Below are positions 1-10,000 of a DNA stretch of 64,000 nt, piece by piece. A program made the position numbers and the translations under genes. This DNA comes from JAVBWO01 sp036677375 (GTDB lineage: Bacteria; Bacillota; Dehalobacteriia; UBA4068; UBA4997), in contig JAVBWO010000020.1 in assembly GCA_036677375.1 (NCBI GenBank), positions 62,001 through 126,000 on the forward strand. The letters run 5' to 3'. The notes beneath the pieces were generated by a model that saw only the letters and a program-made list of their open reading frames with translations, did no database searches and had not been told where the DNA came from. Numbering within the stretch: position 1 is the first letter of the stretch; each line of letters opens with the position of its first letter.

Positions 1-1
1 C

Positions 2-436
2 AGGGAAGAACTTGCGCGCTATGGGACTTTTTATGATAACGGAGACTTGTTCGCGCCTATGGCAAGCGGCTCTGTTTTATCCGACGGCATGGTGATCGCG
101 CCCTGTTCCATGAATACTTTGGGCTGTATTGCCGGAGGTTTAGGGCATAATCTGATCACCCGGGCGGCGGCTGTGACGTTGAAGGAAAACCGTCCCTTGG
201 TCTTGGTAGTGCGGGAAACGCCTTTGAGTGTGATCGCGCTGGAAAACATGTGCCGTCTGGCCAAAGCGGGCGCTTGCATCATGCCGGCTTGTCCGGGCTT
301 TTATCACCAGCCTGTGGAAATCGGAGAATTGGTGGACAGCGTGGTGGTTCGGGTTTTGGATCAGTTCCGCATCGATTCCGACTGGCTGGGGCGCTGGCAA
401 GGCAATGCGAAGGAAGGAAGTGCGCTTGAAAGATGA
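2..436 (+). CDS. ubiX: Flavin prenyltransferase UbiX, 5'-truncated by window edge
   Basis: C-terminal part of a UbiX/Pad1 flavin prenyltransferase, which attaches a dimethylallyl group to FMN to make the prenyl-FMN cofactor used by UbiD enzymes. The reading frame is open from base 2, so the N-terminal Rossmann glycine motif lies off the window. Visible family motifs are APMASGS, the APCSMNTLG stretch, ITRAAAVTLKE, LVVRETPLS and MPACPGFYH. The stop overlaps the ubiD start by four bases (ATGA at 433-436), so the two are translationally coupled. Being next to a UbiD enzyme fits a dedicated cofactor supply. Identification is secure; only the start is missing. Confidence 0.93.
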   Translation, partial: REELARYGTFYDNGDLFAPMASGSVLSDGMVIAPCSMNTLGCIAGGLGHNLITRAAAVTLKENRPLVLVVRETPLSVIALENMCRLAKAGACIMPACPGFYHQPVEIGELVDSVVVRVLDQFRIDSDWLGRWQGNAKEGSALER

Positions 437-1794
437 TCACCCAATTTCGCCAGTTGGTATCCTCTTATGAGGCCGAAAAAAAACTGGCTCATGTGACAAG
501 ATCCGTAACGGCCAAGTATGAGGCTGCCGCCGTATTGAAAAAGACCGGCGGCAAACTGCCTTTGGTCTTTGAGCATATTGACGGTTATACCGCTCCGGTG
601 GTGGCCGGGATCGGCGGTAGCCGAGAAGCCATGGCCGCTAGTATGGAGATCGCCCCGGAAGCCTTAACGGAGCACCTGGAGCGAGCTGTCTGCAATCCTC
701 TGCCGGTGACGCCGGTCACTTGGGCGCCGGTACAGGAAAATGTGATCCTGGCGCCTTTTACTTTGACCGATTATTTTCCGGTTTTTACTTATTATGCCAA
801 AGATGCGGCGCCTTTTTTGGTAGCAGGCGTTCTGGTGAACCGGGATATGACCGGGCAGAAATTATACACCTCCATCCGCCGGATGCAGTATTTAGGCGGC
901 AACCGCTGCAATATCCTATTTTCCTCCGAAATCATGAAAAAACAGCTGAGATATCATGAAGAAAACAGAATCCCTTTAGACATTGCGGTGATGTTTGGGG
1001 TGGTGCCCGCCGTCATGTTAAGCTCGCAACTGAGCAGTCATCTTTATCCTGTCAACAAACTGGATGTTGCCGGCGCTTTATTGGGAGAATCGCTGCCGGT
1101 GGTGCGTTGCAAAACAGTGAATGTAGAGGTTTTGGCTAATGCCGAAGTGGTGCTGGAAGGGCAAATCAAGCCGTGGCTCAAGGAAACGGAAGGCCCTTTC
1201 GGGGAAATGGCGGGCTATTACGGGGGAATCGCCCCACAGCCGGTGGTGGAATTCAGCGCTTTGACCTTTCGCCATCAGCCGGTCTTTCAAACGCTTTTCC
1301 CCTCGGGCTGCGAAGAGCGGCTGCCCATGGCCTTGACCCGTGAAATGGTTCTGTTGCATACCATACGTCAAACAGTGCCGCAGGTGAAAGCAGTGCATCT
1401 GACCATGGGAGGGGTAGGCCGCTATCATGCGGTCATCCAAATCGTCAAAAGCGGCCCGGGCGACGGCGTACAGGCGGCTTTGGCGGCATTTGCCGCCGAT
1501 AAGGATCTAAAACACGCGGTGGTGGTGGATCAAGACGTCGATCTCTTTGACATGGCGCAGGTGGAATGGGCTTTGGCCACCCGGGTGCAGGCAGATCGGG
1601 ATATCTTCGTGATCCCCGGCGCCATGGGCTCGCCCTTGGAACCTTCCCATAATGTCCGCCATCTCACAGCGAAAATGGGAATCGACGCCACTTGCCCTCT
1701 GGAAGATGTCAATTTTCAGCCGACAACTATTCCCGGCGAGGAAAAGGTCGATTTGGCGGCATATCTCGATTCGAATTTTATTGACCGGAACTAA
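433..1794 (+). CDS. UbiD family (de)carboxylase, prenyl-FMN dependent
   Basis: A 453-residue protein of the UbiD family, which reversibly decarboxylates aromatic, heteroaromatic or alpha,beta-unsaturated acids using prenylated FMN. It has the usual family length. Typical motifs include the LYTSIRRMQYLGGNRCNI region, which corresponds to the cofactor-binding segment, and EGPFGEMAGYYGG, equivalent to the EGPFGE motif carrying catalytic acidic residues. The start ATG overlaps the ubiX stop. The neighbours (isochorismatase-fold hydrolase and NCS2-like permease) argue for catabolism of an imported ring compound rather than ubiquinone synthesis, which anaerobic Bacillota lack. The substrate cannot be read from the sequence; hydroxybenzoates, pyrrole or other heteroaromatic carboxylates are all possible. 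Confidence 0.9.
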   Translation: MITQFRQLVSSYEAEKKLAHVTRSVTAKYEAAAVLKKTGGKLPLVFEHIDGYTAPVVAGIGGSREAMAASMEIAPEALTEHLERAVCNPLPVTPVTWAPVQENVILAPFTLTDYFPVFTYYAKDAAPFLVAGVLVNRDMTGQKLYTSIRRMQYLGGNRCNILFSSEIMKKQLRYHEENRIPLDIAVMFGVVPAVMLSSQLSSHLYPVNKLDVAGALLGESLPVVRCKTVNVEVLANAEVVLEGQIKPWLKETEGPFGEMAGYYGGIAPQPVVEFSALTFRHQPVFQTLFPSGCEERLPMALTREMVLLHTIRQTVPQVKAVHLTMGGVGRYHAVIQIVKSGPGDGVQAALAAFAADKDLKHAVVVDQDVDLFDMAQVEWALATRVQADRDIFVIPGAMGSPLEPSHNVRHLTAKMGIDATCPLEDVNFQPTTIPGEEKVDLAAYLDSNFIDRN

Positions 1795-2005
1795 AGAGCA
1801 ACCGAATCCGGTTTGAAAGAAACTGCCGGCGCAAAATGAAAGGGGGATAGAAAAGGAAGACGATAAAAAGGGGGTGAGAGTCAAAAAAAGTAAAAACAAA
1901 TTATATGTAGAATAATAAGTTAAAAAAATTATCCCCGATACCGTTTGATGAGTCGATTTATTTTTACTTCCCCATTGTAATAAAATGTTTGAAAGGAAGA
2001 TGATT

Positions 2006-2599
2006 ATGACCATCAATAATTTAGGAAAAATCAAAAAAGAAGACTGCGCGATGATTATCATCGATATGCAGCATGATTTTATTTCCGCCGGCGCTCCCAT
2101 TGAATGCCCCGGGGGACGCGATATCGTTGCCAATATCTTGAAGCTAAAAACCTGGGCCAAGGAAAACCAGATTCCTGTTATGTATACCCAGGAAATGCAC
2201 CGGCCGCAAAAAATCGATTTCGGGATGGAATTGGAACGCAGTGAGCCGGAGCATTGTCTGGAAGGCACCCGCGGCGTGGAGATCATTGAAGCCCTGTCTC
2301 CTTCGGATGACGATTATGTGATCGTAAAACGGCGTTACAGCGGTTTTTATTTAACTGATCTGGATGTTCTGATGAAAGGGCTGAACAAAAAAGTCTTGAT
2401 CATTACCGGCGCCGCCACCAATGTCTGTGTTTATGCCACGGCTTTGGACGCGCATCAAAGAGATATGCGCTCTATTGTCGTATCGGACTGTGTTGCCGGA
2501 ACCAGCCGCGATTTGCATGAAGCTTTTTTGCAAAACATTGACTATGTGCTGGGAGATGTGGTGGCCAGTGACGAACTGATCGGTCATTTCGGCAAATAG
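2006..2599 (+). CDS. Isochorismatase-fold cysteine hydrolase
   Basis: A 197-residue amidohydrolase of the isochorismatase/nicotinamidase superfamily. The Asp-Lys-Cys triad is visible: Asp in IIIDMQHDF, Lys in YVIVKRRYSGF and the nucleophilic Cys in GAATNVCVYATALDA. The family contains nicotinamidase, N-carbamoylsarcosine amidase, ureidoacrylate, maleamate and biuret hydrolases, most of which hydrolyse an amide or ureido bond. I chose ATG 2006 because GGAAG at 1995-1999 is well spaced for it; ATG 1985 and 2000 are in frame but badly placed. It lies 211 bp after ubiD and 33 bp before the permease gene, suggesting co-function. The exact substrate is unknown. Confidence 0.85.
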   Translation: MTINNLGKIKKEDCAMIIIDMQHDFISAGAPIECPGGRDIVANILKLKTWAKENQIPVMYTQEMHRPQKIDFGMELERSEPEHCLEGTRGVEIIEALSPSDDDYVIVKRRYSGFYLTDLDVLMKGLNKKVLIITGAATNVCVYATALDAHQRDMRSIVVSDCVAGTSRDLHEAFLQNIDYVLGDVVASDELIGHFGK

Positions 2600-2632
2600 C
2601 CGGATGTGTGACTTACGGGAAGGAAGTGAGAT

Positions 2633-3715
2633 ATGATGGCCTGGCAAGACTTTTTAGCTGCTATCGCAGTTGTTGTCAACGGATTGCCACAGGGACTTTT
2701 GGCGCTTACCTATGGTTTTGGCGCATTGCCGACAGCCATTGGTTTTCTGGTTGGTTCTGTTTTGATGCTTGTGTTCCAGCAAGTAGCTCCCATCTCTTTT
2801 CAGGCGGAATCCATTGTTTTGGCGGGTTCCTTGGGAAAAAACCGTTTGGAACGCTTGAATATTGTTTTTTTCACCGGCCTTATTATGGCTTTAATTGGCG
2901 GGTTGGGTCTGTTAACACCCACCATTGAATTTATTGGTCCTTCCATTCTTAACGGCATGATGGCCGGGGTAGGCATCATGCTTGCCAGAGTTGCCGTTAT
3001 CATGGTGAAGGAAGACAAAATCGCCGGCGGCGTCGCCCTTCTTAGCGCTGTCCTTACTTATTTTTTCACTGGAGGAGATTTGGTCTATACCATCGTGATC
3101 AGCGTATTTGCCAGTTCTCTGGTGTGGATCTTTGTAAAGCGGCAAATGAAGAAGAAAGAAGAGTCGCCAACCGAGGAACCTGAGATCAGCTTGGAAAATG
3201 AGAAGCCCAAACGTTTAAAATTAATTTGCAATTACAATGTGGTACGCAGTGTTTTGGCTCTGGTAACCTTGCAAATCGGTGGCAATATCGCTTATGCCAG
3301 CGTCACCGGGGGGATCGCCAACACGGCGGTGAATATCGACCAAATCACATTGTATTCCGGGCTGGCAGATTCCGCCAGCGCTTTCTTTGGCGGCGGTCCC
3401 GTCGAGGCTATTATCAGCGGCACGGCAGCGGCGCCCCACCCTATTGCCAGCGGCGTTATTATGATGCTGATTATGGCGGCCATCCTCTTTGCCCGGCTTT
3501 TGCCGAAAGTGGCGAAGCATATTCCCAGTCAATCCATTGCCGGTTTCTTACTGGTTTTGGGAGCGGTTGTGGTTTTTCCGGGTAATATCAGCACCGGTTT
3601 AGCGGGAGATCCTGTGGTAGCTGGGGTCACCACTATTGTTACCGCTATCACAGATCCGTTTATTGGCATGGTTGCCGGCATTGCAACAAAATTCTTAGTA
3701 GGCTTTCTGGCTTAG
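2633..3715 (+). CDS. NCS2-like (nucleobase/xanthine-type) membrane permease
   Basis: A 360-residue polytopic membrane protein with about ten hydrophobic segments. The segment AFFGGGPVEAIISGTAAAPHP and the pattern around it recall the NCS2/AzgA nucleobase permeases, although it is shorter than the usual 430 or so residues. A charged, Glu/Lys-rich loop (about residues 166-193) splits two hydrophobic halves. The ribosome binding site GGAAGGAAGTGAG precedes ATG 2633. Following the isochorismatase-fold hydrolase and the UbiD gene, it is probably the importer of the ring compound these enzymes degrade. Family assignment is from general pattern and could be a neighbouring transporter family. Confidence 0.65.
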   Translation: MMAWQDFLAAIAVVVNGLPQGLLALTYGFGALPTAIGFLVGSVLMLVFQQVAPISFQAESIVLAGSLGKNRLERLNIVFFTGLIMALIGGLGLLTPTIEFIGPSILNGMMAGVGIMLARVAVIMVKEDKIAGGVALLSAVLTYFFTGGDLVYTIVISVFASSLVWIFVKRQMKKKEESPTEEPEISLENEKPKRLKLICNYNVVRSVLALVTLQIGGNIAYASVTGGIANTAVNIDQITLYSGLADSASAFFGGGPVEAIISGTAAAPHPIASGVIMMLIMAAILFARLLPKVAKHIPSQSIAGFLLVLGAVVVFPGNISTGLAGDPVVAGVTTIVTAITDPFIGMVAGIATKFLVGFLA

Positions 3716-3837
3716 CCGCCCCTTGTAAGCCCTCTTTTGATGAAGATCGCAATACACACTTCTCCTTTTTCTTTTTAAGAATCCTTCAGCTCCTCCACAT
3801 AGATCTGCATAAAATCCGTTATGCCGGATGATATGCC

Positions 3838-3886
3838 AAAAAATGACTTCGCTGTTCAAAGGAAATTTGACAGCGGAGTCATTTTG
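3838..3886. terminator. Bidirectional hairpin terminator
   Basis: A long inverted repeat: left arm 3839-3855 beginning AAAATGACT, right arm 3870-3885 ending AGTCATTTT, with about 15 pairs and A/T tails on both sides. It separates the convergent permease and OsmC genes and could stop both transcripts. The rest of the 3716-4072 gap shows no gene. Confidence 0.7.
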
Positions 3887-4072
3887 GTATCAGTACCACC
3901 TTTAAAACAACTTTGATTTATCTTTGGTTTATCAATATTATAGAAATAAGGTTGTAAGCAATGATCATAAAGGCGACGCCCTTTGATTCATCTTTGATTC
4001 ATCATGCAATAAAAAGGTGGCAGACAAATCCATCTGCTGCTTTTCATATGATTGACCAGGTCATGGATGGGC

Positions 4073-4513
4073 TTAACCGGTATAGATGGCCGATGCGAAT
4101 TCAGCCGCATTTTGTAAAGTATCGTGTACCGGACAGTGGCTTTCGATAAATGTCACAAATTGTTTGATCTCATCCTCGCTGTTATCCGCTTGGATATAGT
4201 ATTTGGTTGTGATCTTGGAAAAACCGATTTTGGCATCTTGGTTGATTCCCATAAACCCGTCCAGATCTAAGACTCCCTCCAGTTCAATCCTGATATCTTG
4301 CAGGGAAATCCGGTTTTTTTGGGCAAAAGCTTTTGCCACGATGCATTTACAGGCACCCAGGGCGGAAAGCAATGCCTCAACAGGATTCATGCCTTTATCG
4401 TTACCGCCCAATGATTCCGGTTCATCCAAAGTAAATTTGAAATTTCTGGCTTCACATTCAACGGTAAGTCCGTTAATTGCTTTTGCTGTTGCCTTAAATA
4501 TCATATTAGCCAT
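4073..4513 (-). CDS. OsmC family protein
   Basis: A 146-residue OsmC/Ohr-like protein. These small dimers reduce organic hydroperoxides with two cysteines at the dimer interface. The two conserved Cys are present in the LSALGACKCIVAKAFA helix and in the ESHCPVHDTL motif near the C-terminus, the second being typical of the OsmC rather than Ohr branch. An RBS (AGAGGTG) lies upstream on the minus strand. It is a single gene with no functional link to its neighbours. The physiological role may be peroxide or persulfide detoxification; the family includes members with unknown substrates. Confidence 0.88.
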   Translation of the reverse strand: MANMIFKATAKAINGLTVECEARNFKFTLDEPESLGGNDKGMNPVEALLSALGACKCIVAKAFAQKNRISLQDIRIELEGVLDLDGFMGINQDAKIGFSKITTKYYIQADNSEDEIKQFVTFIESHCPVHDTLQNAAEFASAIYTG

Positions 4514-4803
4514 AAAATCACCTCTTTTTTGTTTGAATGTTCTTTAATATGGAATATTCCATTTGAAATTATACTTCTGGCAGATCTTAAAATCATATGA
4601 TAGATGTATTTCCACAAGGACGTAGCACTTCCGATGAAAGCAATTCTATTTTAAACAAATCACAAAGCATGATGCTGTTTTATGGAACGGGAGTTTTTCT
4701 GTCTTACAACGCAAGATTCACTTAAAGATCCACTTAAAGATCCTTTTGAAACCGCATCACTATTTTGACTGCCCGATGAGCGACAAATCTTTTACATTCT
4801 CTC

Positions 4804-4832
4804 TTGACAGCGGCCGGATGGGGTGGTATACT
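4804..4832 (+). promoter_or_regulatory. Consensus sigma-A promoter of the GntR-ABC operon
   Basis: TTGACA at 4804-4809 and TATACT at 4827-4832 are separated by exactly 17 bases. This lies 54 bp before the GTG start of the GntR gene. The remainder of the 4514-4803 gap shows no gene. Confidence 0.85.
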
Positions 4833-4841
4833 TCTGTTATA

Positions 4842-4869
4842 GTTAGTTAGTCAAGTAATTAACCAGTTA
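4842..4869. promoter_or_regulatory. Candidate GntR operator
   Basis: An imperfect dyad and tandem GTTAG repeats (GTTA at 4846-4849, TAAC at 4860-4863, further GTTAG copies at 4842-4846 and 4865-4869) lie directly after the -10 box and before the RBS. YtrA-type regulators typically repress their own operon from such a place. Inferred from position and symmetry only. Confidence 0.4.
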
Positions 4870-4885
4870 GATAAGGAGGGGAAAC

Positions 4886-5254
4886 GTGTATATCAATTTT
4901 GAGTCTGAAAAGCCCATCTTCTCGCAGATTGCGGAAGGCTTGGAAGACGCTATCCTGGCCGGCGCCTTTCCGGAAGAAAGCCAGATACCCTCCATCACCG
5001 AGTTTGCAGTTAGCTTGAGGATCAATCCGGCGACCGCGTTGAAGGGTATCAATCTCTTAGTTGACCAAGGGATCGTATACAAGAAGCGCGGCATTGGCAT
5101 GTTCGTGGCGGCGGGAGCAGTGGAAAAGCTTATTCAAAAAAGAAAAGAGAAATTCTATGACGGCTATGTTTTGGGTCTTGTCGGAGAAGCCAAACGGCTT
5201 GGGCTGACGGAACCCGAGATCAAAGCGATGATAGAAAGAGGGTTTGGCAAATGA
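4886..5254 (+). CDS. YtrA-type GntR transcriptional regulator
   Basis: A 122-residue regulator with an N-terminal winged helix (about residues 8-75: IFSQIAEGLEDAILAGAFPE, then IPSITEFAVSLRINPATALK as the recognition helix) and a very short C-terminal tail, which is the mark of the YtrA subfamily that controls linked ABC transporters. It starts with GTG at 4886 behind a strong RBS (AAGGAGGGG, 4873-4881). Its stop overlaps the ATPase start (ATGA at 5251-5254), so it is translationally coupled to the transporter it probably represses. Effectors in this subfamily are often cell-envelope-active compounds, but none can be assigned here. Confidence 0.92.
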   Translation: MYINFESEKPIFSQIAEGLEDAILAGAFPEESQIPSITEFAVSLRINPATALKGINLLVDQGIVYKKRGIGMFVAAGAVEKLIQKRKEKFYDGYVLGLVGEAKRLGLTEPEIKAMIERGFGK

Positions 5255-6099
5255 ATGGTATCGAAATTAATAATGTAAGTAAAAATTATGGCGCAGTGCG
5301 GGCTCTTGACAATATCTGCCTACGCTTCGAAGAAAACAAAATATATGGCCTGCTTGGCCGAAACGGAGCCGGGAAAACCACATTGCTCAATATCATTACC
5401 GGACGCATCTTTGCGGATTCGGGCGAGGTGCTGGTTGACGGCGCGCCTGCCCTTGAAAACGACGAGGCGCTGCATAAGCTCTATCTGATCAGCGAAAAAA
5501 TGCTTTACCCCGAAAGTATGAAGCTCAGGGAAGCTTTCCAATGGACAAAAAGGTTTTACCCCGAATTTGACGCAGTCTATGCCGAGAAGCTGGCCCGGCA
5601 GTTTGCCCTTGATACGGGTAAACGGGTCAAATCCCTATCGACGGGCTATACATCCATTTTCAAGCTGATCATTGCTTTATCGGTAAATACGCCGTACATC
5701 CTGTTTGACGAGCCGGTCCTTGGTCTGGATGCCAACAACCGCGATTTGTTCTATCGGCTGCTTCTTGAGAAATTCAGTGAAAATCCCTGTACGGTGGTGA
5801 TATCCACTCATTTAATCGAGGAGGTTTCATCTGTCATTGATGATATCATCATCATCAAAAACGGTTCTGTCATTAAAAATGAATCCCGTGAAGCGCTTCT
5901 TGCAAAGGGCTATACTGTTACCGGTACCGTGCAGAAGATCGATGCCTACCTACATGGGAAAAATGTCATCGGGGTTGACAGTTTGGGCGGCCTGAAAACG
6001 GCGTATATTCTTGGCGACATCGATTGTGATATTCCCGAAGGCATTGAAATCACCAAGCTTGACCTACAGAAGCTGTTTATTCAGCTGACCAATTCCTAA
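5251..6099 (+). CDS. ABC transporter ATP-binding protein
   Basis: A 282-residue ATPase with Walker A GRNGAGKTT near residue 37, a variant signature motif (LSTGYTSIFKL in place of LSGGQ-x-x-R/K) and Walker B YILFDEP followed by the LGLDANNRD D-loop region and the switch His in ISTHL. The degenerate signature is common in ABC proteins of YtrA-controlled exporters. It lies between the GntR regulator and the permease in one operon. Probably energises export of, or sensing of, a toxic compound; the substrate is not predictable. Confidence 0.92.
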   Translation: MNGIEINNVSKNYGAVRALDNICLRFEENKIYGLLGRNGAGKTTLLNIITGRIFADSGEVLVDGAPALENDEALHKLYLISEKMLYPESMKLREAFQWTKRFYPEFDAVYAEKLARQFALDTGKRVKSLSTGYTSIFKLIIALSVNTPYILFDEPVLGLDANNRDLFYRLLLEKFSENPCTVVISTHLIEEVSSVIDDIIIIKNGSVIKNESREALLAKGYTVTGTVQKIDAYLHGKNVIGVDSLGGLKTAYILGDIDCDIPEGIEITKLDLQKLFIQLTNS

Positions 6100-6112
6100 G
6101 GAGGCCTTCAAT

Positions 6113-6862
6113 ATGAATGTAAAGATTGCATACAAGTATCAACTGGCAGACCATAAAAAATCCATTCTTACTTTTTACTGCATCATATTCGCTATATTGA
6201 TCATGCTGTCTGTTGTTACGGTGGACCTTGGCAATTCTAGTTCAACCTTTGGCGGTATGGAATCTGCAACGGCGATTTTTGCTTTTGTGGCCGGTTTGAG
6301 TTTTTTTAAAGAACCCTTTTTCATGCTTATGCAAAACGGAGTTTCCCGAAAAAGTGTCTTTAAATCCCGGATCTTGGTTACGCTAACCGTTGCCGGCATT
6401 ATGGCGGCGGTGGATCAGATTGTTCTCGTGCTGGGTAAGGCAATCGCAGCATTCAACGATGGTTTTCAATACCTTTCTCTTTTTGAGCAGATCTACCAAA
6501 ACCGGCTCGCGCAGGAAAGCGCTTTTTTCCTTCACATCAATATCTATCTGTTTGACGGTCTTTTATACCTTTCGTGCATTGTCATAGGCTATTTTATTTC
6601 TATCATGTTCTACCGTTTGAACAAAGCCGGTAAAATAGCCGTTGGCGCCGGGGTTCCTGTGGGACTTCTCATTCTCTTGCCCATTATTGACTCTACGCTT
6701 TTCCATTCCAGAATCAGCGCTGCGTTCGCCCGTTTCTTTGACATCGCTTTCGGCTACAGCGCCGGCAATCCTTTTGCCGCTATGATAACCTTTACCGTTT
6801 CTTTCCTTATCATTAGTCTTTTCACTTGGCTTTTGATGAAAAAGGCGGCTGTGAGGGCCTAA
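6113..6862 (+). CDS. ABC transporter permease subunit
   Basis: A 249-residue membrane protein with about six hydrophobic segments, typical of ABC-2 type permeases: a first helix around residues 18-37, an early FFKEPFFMLMQNGVSRKSVF stretch resembling the cytosolic coupling element of these permeases, and helices to the C-terminus. An RBS (AAGGAGG) at 6098-6104 directly follows the ATPase gene. It is the membrane partner of the preceding ATPase. The operon ends in the strong hairpin at 6993-7042. Confidence 0.85.
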   Translation: MNVKIAYKYQLADHKKSILTFYCIIFAILIMLSVVTVDLGNSSSTFGGMESATAIFAFVAGLSFFKEPFFMLMQNGVSRKSVFKSRILVTLTVAGIMAAVDQIVLVLGKAIAAFNDGFQYLSLFEQIYQNRLAQESAFFLHINIYLFDGLLYLSCIVIGYFISIMFYRLNKAGKIAVGAGVPVGLLILLPIIDSTLFHSRISAAFARFFDIAFGYSAGNPFAAMITFTVSFLIISLFTWLLMKKAAVRA

Positions 6863-6992
6863 GCCGGCATAGGGTTGGAAAGGATTGTTGGAAAGCAGGG
6901 AAAGGTAAATGCCGCTTTTCTATTAGAGATTGATGGATGATGTGTAAAATCCTTTTCAAATAAAATTGGTTCTGGCATGATCGTTTCGGCAA

Positions 6993-7042
6993 AATAAAAC
7001 CGGAGCGCGGCATCTTTTATTGATGCCGCGCTCCGGTTTTAT
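6993..7042. terminator. Strong bidirectional terminator
   Basis: A near-perfect inverted repeat (arms 6996-7014 and 7022-7040, GC-rich core GAGCGCGGCATC) with A/T tracts on both flanks sits between the convergent ABC permease and SLH surface protein genes. Confidence 0.9.
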
Positions 7043-7051
7043 GTTTGATCA

Positions 7052-10000
7052 TTAGCCGATCATGCTCTGCAGAAGTAGCGCAATCATTTTAGCCGCCTCG
7101 GCGCGGGTGGCATTTGCCATAGGGGCAAAGCTGCCGTTGCTGTTGCCGGAGATGATACCTGCTTTCTGCATCATCGTTACCGCGTTACCGGCATAGGAAG
7201 CAATGGCTTTGTTGTCGCTAAAGGTTACGGCGCTCTTGGTTTCAGGCAGGGTCGCATTGGCGATCTTATCGGCATACCGCGAGATCATCACCGCGATATC
7301 CTGACGGGTAATGGATGCGTTAGGATCGAATTTGCCGTCCATGCCGTTAGCCACGCCCTTTTCATACGCCCATTGCACTGCCGCAAAATACCAGGCGGCA
7401 GTGGGGACGTCGGTAAAGGAGGAAGTGTGATATCCTGTCAGGTCGTCACCGGAGAGGTTGGCTAAGATGGTGGCCAGCTGGGCCCGGGTGATATTGTCGT
7501 TGGGATCAAATTTGCCGTCCGTGCCGTTGATGATGCCGCGCGCCGCCAGAAAATCCACATAATCCTGGTACCAACCGGAAACATCGGAGAAGCTTACCTT
7601 GTGATAGGCCACCGCGTAGATGGAAAAGTGCGTTACGCTAAAGGTCACCATGCCGGTTTTGGCGTCATAGACGCAGTTGGGTACCATGACAAGCTCGCCG
7701 CCGGGAGTGATATAATAGATCACGATCTGATCCGTGTCCTCGCCATCTTCCGGGGTATAAGGCAGGCTGACTGTCACGGCGCCGCCGCCCAAGTTCGAGA
7801 GGGTCTTATTACCGCTGGTTACGGTAAAATCATAAACCGGCCTGTTGCCGATTTGCGCCTGCGCTTCTTTGGAAAGGGTCAATCTGTCAACGGCCGCGAC
7901 GGTTATGTCGATATCGCTTGTGGTCTGACTGTTCCATTGTTGAAGCGTCTTAGTGTCAAAGGTCAGGATCCCGACGGGGGTGGAAAGCTTGAGCTGGTTG
8001 ATGAAGCTATCCACCAGCGACCCGAGGGCACCGGCGGGAATGCGCAATGTAAAGCCGGAGGCCGTATCCGCTCCCGCGATATCCACTTCAAAGATGATAT
8101 CATCAACGCCGAATGCCGCAGTTTTCTCGGCTGCTTCTTTTATGGCTTGGGTGATTAGTTTCTCTGTCAGTGCAAAGTCAATTGTCCCGGATTGATTCAG
8201 TACGGCGTCGATAGTAACCGTTACGGTGTTTGGAGCTGTATGCGTATCATCTGTCTCCGGGGTGGCGGAACCGTCGCCCAGGGAAGAGCCGTTGCTTTTG
8301 CCCCGGATGGTCAGGATACCGTCGGCGGTGACGATCTCATAATTGTCCGCCGTTGCCGCGCCCGTTGTTATCACGATGCTGTAGGTACCTGCGGTATTGC
8401 TGCCGGTCAGTACGCTGTTGTCGGTATTTCGTATCTCCATGGTAAAGGGTGTGGTCACCGTGAGCAGATCTTTGGTATCGCCGCTTAAGAATCCGCTGTA
8501 TGCGAGTTCCGGAACCGGCAGGGCCGCGCCTGTGGTGATGATTACGTCTTTCGCCTTGATGGTGAGTACTTTTTTCGATACAGTAAGATTGACGCTGCCC
8601 GAACTGTTGCTGTAATCCGTTTCCGTAGCGCTGTCGGCCGTAAACTGGGCGCCCACGGTGTAGGCGCTGCTCTTAAAGGGTAGGCTGTTCTTGTCAAGAG
8701 TGATGGAGGCTGTATGATTGGAGATGGTGGCCGGGTTGCCGACATTGACGCCGTCCAAGGTAAACTGGACCGTTCCGGCTAACGCTGCCTCATCGTCGCT
8801 TCCCACATGGGCTGTGAGGACAGCGCTCTCGCCGTAGATGAGGGACGTGTCGTTTGCCGTTACCGTCGTGACGGTAGCTTTTTTATCCAAAAGGCTTACG
8901 CCGGCGGTTTGATCGGTTGCTGTATAGGCTTTATAATTTGCTGTTTCGGTTGGGATGTTTGCCGTAAAGGTTGCTTCCTGGCCGGAGGAGTAGGTCGCTG
9001 GCATGGTATAAATCGCTGTATAGACTCCCGGCGTCGCGGATGCGGACAAAGCCGCTTTCAAGGTTGCCCCTGTGGCGGCGAGGTTGATTTCGCCAACAGA
9101 GGGGAACCCGTCGGCAGGTGAGCCGGAAGGCGGAGCCACCGTTACGGTAGCCTTCACATCCTGGCCGTACATTTGCCCGCTGGGGTGATCGGTGCTCACT
9201 GTAATGACTGGGTTAGCTTTCTTGATGATGAATGATACCCGATTGGTCGCTGAAGTCGTCAGCTCGCATGCCTCCGCAACGGCTTCCATATAATAGCTCC
9301 CCGCATTTTTCGGCGCGGACCCTTCCAAAACAGAGCCGCTGTTGGACGGTGTGGTTTTGGTATATTGCTGGTCAATATAATAGATCAATTGCACCTCGCT
9401 GACGCCCGGAATCCCGGCGGCATTATCCGTAACGGTACCGGCATAATTGATGACGCTGCCGTTATAGGTGTGTTCTTCGTCTGTGATGGAAAGCATCCTG
9501 ACCCCAAAATTACCATATATCGTATCGTCTATGGTAAGGCTTGGTACCGAGTTAATGGGCGTAGACAGGGAAACTTCTTTAAACCAGCCTAAAAAGGGCT
9601 TGCCATTGGTTCCGGTCGCTGTTTCCGGCAAGGCTACCGAGCCGTCCGAGTTGGAATAGACGACAATCGGAGCTGCGCTTCCGGAAAGAGTTAGTTTGTA
9701 AACGGCAAAATGTGTCGAATCCGCGAAAACCGGGGTCGTACCTTGAGCCCAAATACCGCTGTTGGGTTCCGCGCCGTTTGTCGTATTGAATATCCAGGCC
9801 ATTTCCACCGTAGCAAGCTCCGCCCCAGTTTTCGCCGTCGCTTCGCTGGAGCCGGGTACGGCGCTGCCGAGATAATAACAGTTTGTTACGGTGGCGTTAT
9901 TGGACGGTTCCGTTTCATCCGCATAGATGTCGCCCGCCACATTGCCCGCGTTGCCGTCAATGGCGATACCCATAACGTCACCGGTGGCGTAGCAGTTTTT

